This document shows, piece after piece, positions 16,531 through 24,929 of a stretch of 38,993 bases of DNA (positions within the stretch are counted from its first letter, which is position 1; each line of letters opens with the position of its first letter). Origin of the DNA: Synechococcus sp. AG-679-B05. GTDB lineage: Bacteria > Cyanobacteriota > Cyanobacteriia > PCC-6307 > Cyanobiaceae. The notes under the pieces are model-generated. The model ran no database searches, had not been told where the DNA came from, and worked only from the letters and a program-made list of their open reading frames with translations. A program made the translations under genes and the position numbers. The stretch spans positions 1 to 38,993 of the forward strand of contig QCUJ01000013.1 in the NCBI GenBank assembly GCA_003210795.1, written 5' to 3'.

Positions 16531-17904
16531 ATGGCCGTTGTGATCGCTGCACCGGCCAGCGGCAGTGGCAAGACCCTGCTCAGCCTGGTGCTGCTCGCCT
16601 GGGCCCGCTCCCAGGGACTCTCGATCCAGCCCTTCAAGGTGGGGCCGGACTACCTCGATCCTCAGTTGCTGAGTGCAACCGCTGATCGCCCCTGCCGCAA
16701 CCTCGACCTGAGCCTCTGCGGCGAGTCCTGGGTGCAGCGTGCCTTCCAGGGCTATGGGGGTGAAGCGGAGCTCACGCTCGTTGAAGGGGTGATGGGTCTG
16801 TTTGATGGCATTGGCTGCAGCCAGGACGGCAGCACCGCCGGGGTGGCTCACCAGCTCGACCTGCCCATTGTTCTGGTCGTGGATGCCGGTGGTCAGGCGG
16901 CATCGCTGGCGGCTGTGGTGAAGGGGTTCCGTGATCACGATCCAGGGCTGCGGATTGCCGGTGTCGTGCTCAACCGCGTCAGCACTGAGAGGCACCGCGA
17001 ACTGCTCAGCGCTGTGCTGGCTTCAATCGAGATGCCGCTGCTTGGATGCCTGCCACGGAATGATGCGCTGGATCTACCCAGCCGTCATCTGGGCCTGGCG
17101 CCCGTTCATGAGCTCAATAAACAGGCCATCCGGCAACAGCAATGGGCCCGGCTTGCCGAACAACATCTCGATCTTGAGACTTTTCATTCTCTGATGAAGG
17201 CCCCGGTGGCCGGCGACGACCCCCTGGCCGCCATCCCACCGGCCACAGGAGTTGAGCTTCCGGTGGCGGTGGCCTCCGATGAAGCCTTCCATTTCCGCTA
17301 TCCCGAGACGGAAGAGCTGTTGCAGCGTCTGGGGATGCCGGTGCTGCGCTGGAGCCCGCTCGCCGATGAGCCGCTACCGATGGAAGCCCGTGGCGTGATC
17401 ATCCCCGGTGGCTTTCCGGAACAGCACGCAGCCCGGCTCAGCAGTTGCAAACGCAGCCTGCAAAATCTTGTGGACTGGGCAGATCAACGACCGATCTATG
17501 CCGAATGCGGCGGAATGTTGATGCTGGGAAAATCGCTGACGGACATGGAGGGCCAGCAGCACGCGATGGCCGGTCTTCTGCCGTTTCAGGCCAGTCGAGG
17601 GCAACTGCAAGTGGGTTACCGACAGCTGACACCACGGAGAGACGGCCTGTTGGTGCGCCGCGGAGAACAACTTCGGGGGCATGAATTCCACCGCTGGACG
17701 CTGCATCACCGCAGAGATCCGCAGGATGCCTCCGTGCTGTGGGAAGTCGAGGGGTGGCGACGCGACAGGGAATCTGAAGGATGGGGAACACGCACGATTC
17801 ACGCCAGTTGGGTTCATCTGCACTGGGCCAGCTCCACGACGATCTGCTCTAGGTGGCGCAATGCGTTATCCGCAGGACCAAAACCTCGCCCCAAAATGTT
17901 GTGA
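16531..17904 (+). CDS. cobB: Cobyrinate a,c-diamide synthase
   Basis: The 457-residue product opens with an ATP-binding loop (VVIAAPASGSGKTLLSLVLL), then FKVGPDYLDPQ and EGVMGLFDG, the CobB N-domain. The C-domain is a class-I glutamine amidotransferase with nucleophile Cys326 (YAECGGMLMLG), ending in WGTRTIHASWVHLHW. It amidates cobyrinic acid side chains a and c during vitamin B12 or pseudo-B12 synthesis. The end is odd: after RWRNALSAGPKPRPKML the frame stops in a sequence unlike the rest. A second, diverged copy of the last ~55 codons lies exactly 500 bp downstream. All catalytic parts are present, so the enzyme should work. Confidence 0.93.
   Translation: MAVVIAAPASGSGKTLLSLVLLAWARSQGLSIQPFKVGPDYLDPQLLSATADRPCRNLDLSLCGESWVQRAFQGYGGEAELTLVEGVMGLFDGIGCSQDGSTAGVAHQLDLPIVLVVDAGGQAASLAAVVKGFRDHDPGLRIAGVVLNRVSTERHRELLSAVLASIEMPLLGCLPRNDALDLPSRHLGLAPVHELNKQAIRQQQWARLAEQHLDLETFHSLMKAPVAGDDPLAAIPPATGVELPVAVASDEAFHFRYPETEELLQRLGMPVLRWSPLADEPLPMEARGVIIPGGFPEQHAARLSSCKRSLQNLVDWADQRPIYAECGGMLMLGKSLTDMEGQQHAMAGLLPFQASRGQLQVGYRQLTPRRDGLLVRRGEQLRGHEFHRWTLHHRRDPQDASVLWEVEGWRRDRESEGWGTRTIHASWVHLHWASSTTICSRWRNALSAGPKPRPKML
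17731..17895 (+). repeat. Imperfect direct repeat: 3' end of cobB (partner 18231-18395)
   Basis: This segment and 18231-18395 align without gaps at an offset of exactly 500 bp. By eye, 76 of 100 bases agree between 17741-17840 and 18241-18340, including a 13-base exact block GGCGACGCGACAG. Differences fall largely at codon third positions, as between orthologues from different strains. Confidence 0.8.
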
Positions 17905-18040
17905 GCTCTGCTCGCGGAATAAAACCCCTACCCAAACAGCGCTTGGGGGAAGCATTGATACAAACCGCATGCATCTATCGATTGAGGATGTTGATTTCAT
18001 TCGATTTTTTGGCGCCTCAATAAAACATTAAAAACAGATC

Positions 18041-18059
18041 AACTCGGCAAAGCCGAGTT
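18041..18059 (-). terminator. Hairpin terminator, best read leftward
   Basis: A perfect 8-bp stem AACTCGGC/GCCGAGTT encloses a 3-nt loop. Read on the minus strand, it comes shortly after the TAA of the antisense fragment at 18074 and is followed by GATCTGTTTTTAATG, a T5 tract. Read rightward there is no T tract. Confidence 0.6.
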
Positions 18060-18073
18060 CTGCTGCAACCGCT

Positions 18074-18230
18074 TTATTCTTTGATCAATTGCCAATGATC
18101 CACCGTAAATCCACCTGCAAATAAATGCCTTGCGCGAACCTCTGGAATTTTCTTTTCGCAGAGACTTCTTGACACAAAAAATATAGATAAGTCACCGCTA
18201 ACGAAATACCAATCTCCACCCTCGGACGGA
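18074..18230 (-). pseudogene. Truncated 3' fragment of an unidentified gene, antisense inside the cobB junction
   Basis: The frame reads EGGDWYFVSGDLSIFFVSRS, LCEKKIPEVRARHLFAGG, FTVDHWQLIKE, then TAA. It looks protein-like and has a fitting terminator immediately downstream. Going upstream, the frame passes at about 18231 straight into the antisense strand of the cobB tail copy, so its own 5' part is missing. No start codon lies within the non-cobB part. Base composition is AT-richer than the neighbours, which suggests that it arrived with the inserted segment. The family is not recognised. Confidence 0.4.
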
Positions 18231-18455
18231 TGCACGCTATGGGAGATTGATCGCAGGCGACGCGACAGGGAGCCGGAGGAATGGGGCACGCGGACGATTC
18301 ACGCCGGCTGGGCTCACCTGCACTGGGTCGGCTCTTTGACGATCTACTCCCGATGGCGCGCCGCTCGCGAAGCCGGGCCGAAACCATTGCCCGACGGTTC
18401 ATCACCCGACCGCAACCCACCAGGGTTCAGCCGTTTGTGGAACGCTGGCGCCTGA
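18231..18455 (+). pseudogene. Second, diverged copy of the cobB 3' end (fragment)
   Basis: The frame reads TLWEIDRRRRDREPEEWGTR, TIHAGWAHLHWVGSLTIYSR, then WRAAREAGPKPLPDGSSPD and a stop at 18453-18455. It parallels the intact gene's LWEVEGWRRDRESEGWGTR and IHASWVHLHW. The fragment has no start codon and no catalytic domain. Its stop overlaps the acyP start by about 19 bases, which suggests that this is the older, native cobB end, which once formed an overlapping cobB-acyP unit. The upstream full-length copy would then be the replacement. Confidence 0.65.
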
Positions 18456-18706
18456 TCATTCAGGGGCACGTTCAGGGCGTGGGCTTTCGATCGGCCTGCA
18501 GTCGCCGAGCCCTCGATCTCGGCGTCAAGGGATGGGTTCGCAACCTCAGGGACGGCAGCGTGGAAGTGGAGGCGGAAGGAACCCCTCTTGCAATCGCAGA
18601 GCTGCGCGCCTGGTGCGAGCAAGGCCCTCCAGGGGCTCAGGTCCAAAGCATTCGCCCGAGTCAGATGCCGGCAACCGGCAATGATTGGTTTGAGGTGCGT
18701 TACTGA
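18437..18706 (+). CDS. acyP: Acylphosphatase
   Basis: From GTG 18437 the product has 89 residues, the normal length for the family. ERWRLIIQGHVQGVGFRSAC carries the phosphate-binding loop with catalytic Arg, and GWVRNLRDGSVEVEAEG carries the catalytic Asn. The protein ends WFEVRY. It hydrolyses acyl phosphates in the cytoplasm. The open frame continues to 18281, but those codons overlap the cobB tail copy in another frame and add nothing found in the family, so the short start is preferred. Confidence 0.88.
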   Translation: MERWRLIIQGHVQGVGFRSACSRRALDLGVKGWVRNLRDGSVEVEAEGTPLAIAELRAWCEQGPPGAQVQSIRPSQMPATGNDWFEVRY

Positions 18707-18791
18707 AACAGTGATCTGAAGAGATCACAAACTGAGGACAACAGCGACAACCTGCTGGCTACGGCACGGGGGATGCTTCTGCTGTGCAGCG

Positions 18792-19145
18792 ATGCTTCGT
18801 CTCGGCCTGGTCCTCTCCATCGTGACGCTCCCCCTGATCGGGATGGAGGTGATCAATGCGCGGCAACAGGAACCTCTGAATGTGTTTCAGTCCGCAGACG
18901 ATGCCGTGTTGGCCTGCAGGATCTGGCAAGAAGCGGAAGGAACCTTCACCGCACGCAGCTCCAATGCAATCGTTCAGTCGTCACTGCGCAGCTGCGAAGC
19001 TGATTTAGATCATCCAGTGATTCTCGGGAGACGCTTCAGCGTGGTGGACGGTGTCCAATACAACCGCCCCATCGGCAGCCTGCATCGATCCATTGCACAG
19101 AGGTTTCCCTATCTGGTCCATCGACAGCACACTGAGATTCACTGA
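18792..19145 (+). CDS. Hypothetical secreted or membrane-anchored protein
   Basis: The 117-residue product has a hydrophobic N-terminus (MLRLGLVLSIVTLPLIGMEV) that could be a signal or anchor. The body has two cysteines (LACRIW and LRSCEAD) and a beta-rich end (HPVILGRRFSVVDGVQYNRP). No family is recognised. It lies 85 bp behind acyP and 8 bp ahead of the 37-residue ORF, on the same strand, so the three may share a transcript. Confidence 0.58.
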   Translation: MLRLGLVLSIVTLPLIGMEVINARQQEPLNVFQSADDAVLACRIWQEAEGTFTARSSNAIVQSSLRSCEADLDHPVILGRRFSVVDGVQYNRPIGSLHRSIAQRFPYLVHRQHTEIH

Positions 19146-19153
19146 CCACGGCC

Positions 19154-19267
19154 ATGGACCCCAAAGCGTTGCTGAACACCCGCGACAAGGCGTTCTGGAG
19201 AGCTGTTCTCGGTGTGGTGAGTCTGGGAGTCAGCATTGGACTGGCAGCTTTGATCCTTCGCCTCTGA
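19154..19267 (+). CDS. 37-residue membrane microprotein
   Basis: This short frame, MDPKALLNTRDKAFWRAVLG then VVSLGVSIGLAALILRL, has a charged N-terminus and one hydrophobic helix. It begins 8 bases after the preceding stop and ends just before the convergent helicase gene. Its sharp amphipathic-to-hydrophobic layout and tight spacing suggest a real gene. The function is unknown. Confidence 0.5.
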   Translation: MDPKALLNTRDKAFWRAVLGVVSLGVSIGLAALILRL

Positions 19268-19283
19268 GCAACACAGGCAGAGC

Positions 19284-20735
19284 TCAGCGCTCTTGGATGG
19301 ATGCAGCGAACTCCCGCCGCCATGCCTCAGCGACGGAAGCAGATGCGCTCCCGCCGATCATCCAGACCCCTGTTCTGGCTCGGGATACCGCCACATAGCT
19401 TAGTTGCTGGCGGATGGATGGATCGGAGCGGAACACATCGGGAGCCACAAACACCTCCCCAAAGCTGCTGCCCTGACTGCGATGAACGGTGAGCACCGCC
19501 GCAGGGCCAAGCGAAGCGAAAGCATCGCGAATCAGAAAATATTGGCGCCAGATCGCCCGACCACCCTTTTTCCCTGCGTCACGAGCCTGCTGTCGCAAGC
19601 GCTGCATCACGTCATCCAACTGCCGACGGGCCTCACTGCCAACAGGCGGCTGCAGACGCAAGGTCAACTCCAGCTCACCGGATGAAACCTGTGCCGAGAG
19701 AGTCTCGATCACAGGAACGAAGCCATCAGCTGATGACAACCCGAAATCGACCAGATCACACGACTCAGGCTTCACATCACGCACCACCACCTCGCGGTTG
19801 GACCCCAGAACCATGTCGGGCTCCTCACCGGTTTCCTCACCATCTCGAGATGCTGGAGCCATCACAGCGGTGCGACTGATCAGCACCTCGCCAGGCAACA
19901 CAGGCATCTGATCCGCCATCTCGCCGTGAATCGCCCGTCGGGCATGGGGCACGAGGCGATCAAGGCTGCGATTTGTGTAGCAAACAATCCTTGCTGCATC
20001 GGGATTGTCCTGCTGCGCCGCCTCCTTCAGTGCGCGGCGAGCCTGATCAAGCCAATCCTTCTGGGGCAGGCACCGAACCTGCCCCTGGGCATCGCGAATC
20101 GGTGGCAGAGGTGGTGGGTTCTGACAAGGGAGCCCCCCATCCCGCAGTCGGCTGGCGAGCTGAAGCACCGGGCCCTGGTGACGCACCACCTCTGTGAGGG
20201 TGGCAGAACAGGCCCGCTGCAGAGCAAACACCGGACTACTGTCCTCCCCCACCGGTGGCAGCTGAGCTGGATCTCCGACAAACACCAGTCGCGTCTTGAA
20301 CGGATGAGCACATTGCAGGGCAATGCCCAGCAGGGTGCTGTCGACCATCGAAGCCTCGTCGATCAGAACAAGACCCAGGTTCTCCAGTGCCATGGCCGTC
20401 TGCTCCGTGGGCTCACACAGTTCTGCCTCCGCAGACCGCTTGAGTTTCAGCCGCAACAGCCGATGAATCGTTGAGGGATACCAGGTGGCTTGCAGACCTT
20501 CCAGATCAAGAGCCTGGCGCAAGACCCCAACCGCCTTGTGCGTGGGAGCAACCACGGTCCAGCACAGTCCTGCCTCCTCCACCAGCCGCAACAGGCGCAT
20601 CGACAAAAAGGTTTTTCCGCTGCCGGCGAAGCCGCTCAGAACAAAAGGCGTGCCATCGCTGGCGCTTTTCAGCCAAGCCGCAAACTCCTCGGCAGCAGCA
20701 TGCTGATCAGCGGTGAGATCGTCTGAGTTAGCCAC
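19284..20735 (-). CDS. RecD-like superfamily 1 DNA helicase
   Basis: From GTG 20735 the product has 483 residues. SF1B motifs appear in order: Walker A GFAGSGKT (35-42), PTHKAV (Ia), Walker B LVLIDEASMVD, motif III GDPAQLPPVG, motif V/VI TVHRSQGSSF and YVAVSRARTG. The length suits a stand-alone RecD2/Pif1-like helicase without the RecBC partners, which are not nearby. It likely unwinds DNA 5'-3' in repair; the exact role is inferred. The open frame extends to 20792, but the family normally begins close to the (L)TADQ motif. Confidence 0.85.
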   Translation of the reverse strand: MANSDDLTADQHAAAEEFAAWLKSASDGTPFVLSGFAGSGKTFLSMRLLRLVEEAGLCWTVVAPTHKAVGVLRQALDLEGLQATWYPSTIHRLLRLKLKRSAEAELCEPTEQTAMALENLGLVLIDEASMVDSTLLGIALQCAHPFKTRLVFVGDPAQLPPVGEDSSPVFALQRACSATLTEVVRHQGPVLQLASRLRDGGLPCQNPPPLPPIRDAQGQVRCLPQKDWLDQARRALKEAAQQDNPDAARIVCYTNRSLDRLVPHARRAIHGEMADQMPVLPGEVLISRTAVMAPASRDGEETGEEPDMVLGSNREVVVRDVKPESCDLVDFGLSSADGFVPVIETLSAQVSSGELELTLRLQPPVGSEARRQLDDVMQRLRQQARDAGKKGGRAIWRQYFLIRDAFASLGPAAVLTVHRSQGSSFGEVFVAPDVFRSDPSIRQQLSYVAVSRARTGVWMIGGSASASVAEAWRREFAASIQER

Positions 20736-20952
20736 AATCAATGATACCCAGCCAATCCTAAACGCAAAGAAAAATCCCTGGCGCAAAAACACTCATCCTC
20801 AAAAGTAATACCCCAAATTATTATCTAAATCCGCAAGATTTCTGCGCAAGCAAACACGAGATATGGCAGGCAGATGGTTGAATCAAAAAAACAATGAAAA
20901 GCCAAGGACCATGCTTCTCAGGCTAAAAAGGCACAACTGAGCGAACTCAAAA

Positions 20953-20985
20953 CTCAAGCACGAAAAAGCGCTTGAGCTCTTTTCT
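20953..20985 (+). terminator. Possible terminator in the gap before the P-loop ORF
   Basis: A 7-bp stem CTCAAGC/GCTTGAG (20953-20959 with 20970-20976) with a 10-nt loop is followed by CTCTTTTCTTCTTT. On the plus strand it lies 13 bases after a 25-codon ORF (20863-20940), the only plus-strand ORF before it. It can also form leftward with a weaker T4. The remaining AT-rich gap (20736-21040) shows nothing else recognisable. Confidence 0.4.
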
Positions 20986-21040
20986 TCTTTGATGCATTAA
21001 AATTCTTTCAAGAATTAACACGATAATCTTTGTTCAATAA

Positions 21041-21535
21041 AAAAAAAGACTTCTCATCGTTGCCAGGCCTACAGGATGTGGCAAGTCAACATTCATAAGC
21101 TCTGCATTGAGCGGCAAGCCATCGGCCTTGACAAAGAAACTGCTCAAAAATGCCTTTACCAGATGCGACTTCAAGATAGAAAAACTCTATTTAAAGAGAC
21201 TGAAAAAGCTCTACGACAAGCAGGGGCGACTCCAGAAATTCACACGTCACTACAACAACTTCATCCTAGATGTAGAAACAACAGGAATGAAATTCAAGAG
21301 AAATGCGCTAGCTTCTCCCAGGCAATTTGAGGAATTTGATTACATATCATCCATTCAGATCTACACTCCTTACGAAATATGGCTGAATCGGATTCTTGAG
21401 AGAAAAATAATTCGTTCTTTCAAATACAGCATGAAGGTACGCCGCATTTTGCATGATTCTTTTTCCCTTAAATCGCAAGAAAGGAGGCGAGCTGAGAGAC
21501 TTTATTACGAGCATTATGAAACATGGGAATCATAA
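21041..21535 (+). CDS. Putative P-loop NTPase/kinase-like protein, start codon missing
   Basis: The frame opens after a TAA at 21038-21040. It reads KKRLLIVARPTGCGKSTFIS, a beta strand plus a Walker-A-like loop, and ends after SIQIYTPYEIWLNRILERKI and a basic helix, like a small nucleoside-kinase or sulfotransferase-type fold. The first permitted start is TTG 21107, beyond the P-loop, giving 142 residues that would lack it. The stretch directly before the frame is a run of nine A (21039-21047), where a one-base slip could have removed an upstream start. The region is AT-rich against its neighbours, which suggests transfer. It is either a decayed gene or one using a rare start; the function is unknown. 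Confidence 0.45.
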   Translation, partial: KKRLLIVARPTGCGKSTFISSALSGKPSALTKKLLKNAFTRCDFKIEKLYLKRLKKLYDKQGRLQKFTRHYNNFILDVETTGMKFKRNALASPRQFEEFDYISSIQIYTPYEIWLNRILERKIIRSFKYSMKVRRILHDSFSLKSQERRRAERLYYEHYETWES

Positions 21536-21811
21536 CTGGAAGGCAACAATATTAAAAATCAATTTCGCCTTGACACAGCTCAAGACTCATGATTGAGCAA
21601 AAATTTAATTAAATCCCTGCCTCAATTAGCAATAATTACAGCGAAACTTTCGAGCCAAACAAAATTCCTCGAGACCCACTCACCACCCCTGATCAATAAC
21701 CAGAGCCTTGATTGAACTATTTCGATTTAGGCTGATCAACCAATATCGAGATCATTATTATCTATGCATTGATGATCCCTGCATAAATACAACCCTGATT
21801 TTAAATGGCGA

Positions 21812-22324
21812 TCAACTTGCGCCCAGGCCGAATGCCAGAGCGACATGCAGCGGAGATCCAACAAACTCCAGGCCCGGAAGAGCTACCAATGGCCCAATCA
21901 AGCTGCCAACCAGCACCTGAAGCCTGCTGTGTCCAAGGCTCTCCTTCAATGGTTTTGAGATGGGTTCCCTCCAGAGCTCATCGGGAAGTGCATTCACCCT
22001 CTCAGCTGTAAAACCAGCAGCACGGCGGATACCACTGGCGTCGTACATCACCACGAAGGCGACCATCGCTGCCAAAGCAAACAGCGGATGATCAAAGCCA
22101 AGCGTCCAGCCAATGCAGGCCGCCGTTCCGGTGACCAGCGCGGAGTGGCTGGAGGGCATGCCACCGGTCTCAAGCAGTACAGCCGGTCGCCAACGGCGAT
22201 GCAGGATCAACTCAAGCAGCAGCTTGGATAGCTGTGCTACTCCGCAGGCAACCAATCCCCAGGCTAGCGAACTGTTATCGAAGAACTCCTGGGTTACGGC
22301 ATGGGAAGGCATTGAGTCGATCAT
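21812..22324 (-). CDS. Divergent PAP2-family membrane protein (DUF212 type)
   Basis: The 170-residue product has four to five hydrophobic helices. The motif [20 protein letters not shown] matches the phosphatase signature PSSHS of the acid phosphatase/vanadium haloperoxidase-related group, and a second conserved site, [13 protein letters not shown], follows. The substrate is unknown, perhaps a lipid diphosphate. Its ATG overlaps the TGA of crtE by four bases (ATGA), so the two are translationally coupled and a role near isoprenoid phosphates is plausible. The 276-bp AT-rich gap to the right-hand end of the P-loop ORF holds no recognisable gene. Confidence 0.85.
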   Translation of the reverse strand: MIDSMPSHAVTQEFFDNSSLAWGLVACGVAQLSKLLLELILHRRWRPAVLLETGGMPSSHSALVTGTAACIGWTLGFDHPLFALAAMVAFVVMYDASGIRRAAGFTAERVNALPDELWREPISKPLKESLGHSRLQVLVGSLIGPLVALPGLEFVGSPLHVALAFGLGAS

Positions 22325-23250
22325 CGGTCGCGGCTGGTGATGAAATCCGCCAGTGCCAGGAGCGGTTGGGCCCTCTCAGCCCAGGGATTGAGAGCATCCT
22401 TCGCTTCGCTGACCAGGGCATCCGCCCGCTTGCGCGACTCGTCAAGGCCGAGCAGTTTCGGATAGGTGGTTTTATCGGCAATGAGATCTTTGCCTGCGGT
22501 TTTACCCAGCACCTCACTGCTTGCGGTGATATCAAGAATGTCGTCGATGATCTGAAAGGCCAGTCCGATCCCCCGGGCATAGATGCGAAGCGCCTTAATG
22601 AGCTCTTCATCCGCACCGCCGATTAAGGCTCCAGTGATCACACACGCACTGAGCAGTGCACCGGTTTTGTGCAGATGGATGTACTCCAGCGTCTCCAGAT
22701 CCACCTCCTTTCCTTCACTTTCGAGATCCACCACCTGTCCACCCACCAAGCCGGGTGCCCCTGCAACAAGAGACAGCTCACCGACGACGCTGAGCAGCCG
22801 ATCCGCAGGTACACCCGACGTGCGTAAGGCCACCATCTCAAAGGCGCGGGTCAGCAACGCATCTCCCGCCAGGATGGCAACGGCCTCCCCGTAGATCTTG
22901 TGATTAGTGGGACGGCCACGCCGCAGGTCGTCATCGTCCATGGCCGGCAAATCATCGTGGATCAGCGACATGGTGTGAATCATCTCCAGAGCCACGGCGG
23001 TTGGCATCGCCTGGGATGAGGCACCGCCGGCCAGCTCACAGGCCGCTAGACACAGGATTGGCCTCAGGCGCTTGCCTCCGGCCAGAAGCGAGTAGCGCAT
23101 GGCTTCCCGCAGGGATTCGGGGCGCTCAGGACCAAGGGATCCATCCAAAGCAGCTTCCACCTGCTGCTTGGACTGCGCCAGATAGGTCTTGAAGTCGAAG
23201 CGATCCGCCGGGGCAGAACCGTGATCGGGAGAGGTCGCCGCGGCAGTCAT
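22321..23250 (-). CDS. crtE: Geranylgeranyl diphosphate synthase
   Basis: The 309-residue product has both Asp-rich motifs of trans-prenyltransferases: [20 protein letters not shown] (from residue 99) and FQIIDDILD (232-240). GGKRLRP near residue 58 is the diphosphate-binding site. It condenses isopentenyl diphosphate with allylic primers to make C20 GGPP for carotenoids, phytol and quinones. Chain length is inferred from the small residues before the first motif and from cyanobacterial context, and farnesyl activity cannot be excluded. It lies in the leftward run folD, broken oxygenase, crtE, PAP2-like. Confidence 0.93.
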   Translation of the reverse strand: MTAAATSPDHGSAPADRFDFKTYLAQSKQQVEAALDGSLGPERPESLREAMRYSLLAGGKRLRPILCLAACELAGGASSQAMPTAVALEMIHTMSLIHDDLPAMDDDDLRRGRPTNHKIYGEAVAILAGDALLTRAFEMVALRTSGVPADRLLSVVGELSLVAGAPGLVGGQVVDLESEGKEVDLETLEYIHLHKTGALLSACVITGALIGGADEELIKALRIYARGIGLAFQIIDDILDITASSEVLGKTAGKDLIADKTTYPKLLGLDESRKRADALVSEAKDALNPWAERAQPLLALADFITSRDR

Positions 23251-23277
23251 GGGAAGACCAACACTGGCGGGATTCTC

Positions 23278-23966
23278 TCAGGCCGAGCCAAATCCGCTCA
23301 AGGGGACCCAATCCATGGGATGCGGCACCCGCATTTCACGACCCTGACCGGGTGGGGTGGTGATTGCAAGGTCGTAAGAAACGGAATAGCGGGTTGCCTG
23401 ACCCTGACAATGCGTCACCCGGTGCGTCAGGTCAGAGGGGAACAACAGCAAACGGTGCTGCTTCGGCGCAAAGACTCCCCCTGAGACAGCGGCCTCGGAA
23501 AAGGTATCGCCATCACATGGCTGAAAGAATTTTCTGGAGCCTGAAATTCCAGTTCACCACTGGAGTTATCCTCCTCAATGAGGACATAAAACACCGCACT
23601 GAGTTGGGCATTGCGATAGGTATGTGATTCGAAAGTGCCTCCCTCCCTGGCGCACACCACCGGCCAGGCCTTCTGGATGTGCACCTCCAGTCCATGGTCG
23701 GTTCCAAGCAGCGAATTCAAATAGCTCTCCACCTGAATCGCCAGGGCGTGATTCAGCCACTGAAACGCCTCGGTGCGATGCAACTGATCCAGCCCTGCCC
23801 GACCCAGCAAATCGCCGGTGAGATTGTTGCGCATTCGAAATTCGGGATGCTCGAACACATCCCGATCAAACGCCTTGAGCTGAGCCTCCATGGCGGCGGC
23901 GGCATCTTTGTCCGGTTCGAGATCCACCTGAAGCACAGGGGTCGGGAACAACCAATGAAGTGCCAT
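23278..23966 (-). pseudogene. 2OG-Fe(II) oxygenase-like gene with one frameshift
   Basis: From ATG 23966 the frame gives MALHWLFPTPVLQVDLEPDK to ELEFQAPE. The continuation is in another frame: KFFQPCDGDTFSEAAVSGGV, FAPKQHRLLLFPSDLTHRVT, RYSVSYDLAITTPPG, ending at the stop 23278-23280. The switch falls in GAAAATT near 23527-23537. Joined, the two halves match the layout of the putative 2OG-Fe(II) oxygenase group, with a C-terminal His (LTHRV) and Arg (RYSVS) that bind iron and 2-oxoglutarate. As read, the N-terminal frame would end 33 codons later at 23427 and lose both. A sequencing error is possible with a single lesion. It overlaps or abuts the folD end. Confidence 0.72.
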
Positions 23967-23976
23967 CTGCAGTCGC

Positions 23977-24858
23977 TCAGACAATCAGATCGTCAAGGGT
24001 GTGATCGATCCCGTGCCGACGGCACCAGGCCACCACTGTGTTCACCAGCAGCATCGTCACCGTCATCGGTCCAACCCCACCCGGAACGGGCGACAGGGCT
24101 GCAGCGATGGGATCCACCTCATCGGCCCGAACATCGCCGCACAAGCCACCTTCCGGCTTTCGATGAATCCCCACATCCACCACAGCAGCACCAGGGCGGA
24201 TGTGTTCCGCCCCGATCATCCCTGGGCGACCGGCCGCCACCACCACAATCTCCGCTTCCCGCGTGTGTGCCGCCAGGTCAGTCGTTCGGGAATGAGCGAT
24301 GGTGACGGTGGCATTGGCCGCCTGAAGCATCAAAGCCATGGGCTGACCAACCAGGATGCTGCGACCAACCACCACGGCTCGCTTCCCTGCAGGGTCGATG
24401 CCCTGACTCTTGAGCATGGCCAACACCCCCGCAGGTGTGCAGCTGCGGGGGCCCGACTCACCTTTGAGCAGACGGCCCAGATTGAGAGTGTGTAAACCAT
24501 CGGCATCCTTTGCTGGGTCAATGGCCTGCAGCAACGGACCTTCATCCAGCCCGGAAGGCAGCGGAAGCTGCAAAAGGATTCCGTCAACACGCGTGTCGGC
24601 GTTCAAATCCTCAATGACCGCCAGCACCTCGGCCTGAGGAGTCTCGGCCGCAAGGTGCGCTCCGAAGCTGGCAACCCCGATGCGACTACAGGCCTTTTCC
24701 TTGTTCGCGACGTAAACAGCACTGGCTGGGTCGTCGCCAACACGAAGAACCGCCAGTCCGGGAGGGCGACCCGCTGCTGCGCTGGAGGACTCCACCAACA
24801 CTTTGAGACGGTCTTCCACTTCCCGAGCCAGACGCTTGCCGTCAAGGCGCTGGGCCAT
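23977..24858 (-). CDS. folD: Bifunctional methylenetetrahydrofolate dehydrogenase/cyclohydrolase
   Basis: The 293-residue product ([20 protein letters not shown]) has the FolD signatures: [16 protein letters not shown] with the catalytic Lys, [26 protein letters not shown], and the NADP motif [17 protein letters not shown], ending [13 protein letters not shown]. It interconverts 5,10-methylene-, methenyl- and 10-formyl-THF for purine and formyl-Met synthesis. The first 5 residues of the longer frame (to 24873) were rejected because the MAQRLDG start suits the family. It is divergent from the PgpH-like gene. Confidence 0.95.
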   Translation of the reverse strand: MAQRLDGKRLAREVEDRLKVLVESSSAAAGRPPGLAVLRVGDDPASAVYVANKEKACSRIGVASFGAHLAAETPQAEVLAVIEDLNADTRVDGILLQLPLPSGLDEGPLLQAIDPAKDADGLHTLNLGRLLKGESGPRSCTPAGVLAMLKSQGIDPAGKRAVVVGRSILVGQPMALMLQAANATVTIAHSRTTDLAAHTREAEIVVVAAGRPGMIGAEHIRPGAAVVDVGIHRKPEGGLCGDVRADEVDPIAAALSPVPGGVGPMTVTMLLVNTVVAWCRRHGIDHTLDDLIV

Positions 24859-24929
24859 GTCACCCCACTCCATTCGATCTCAGCATGCCTCTCATAGACC
24901 GCTAGCGTTCAAAGGTCAGCCGTCCTGTC

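Noticed and set aside
21708-21920. 70-codon ORF in the AT-rich gap beside the PAP2-like gene
   Set aside because: Its second half is antisense to the PAP2-like gene and the first half has no motif or ribosome site.
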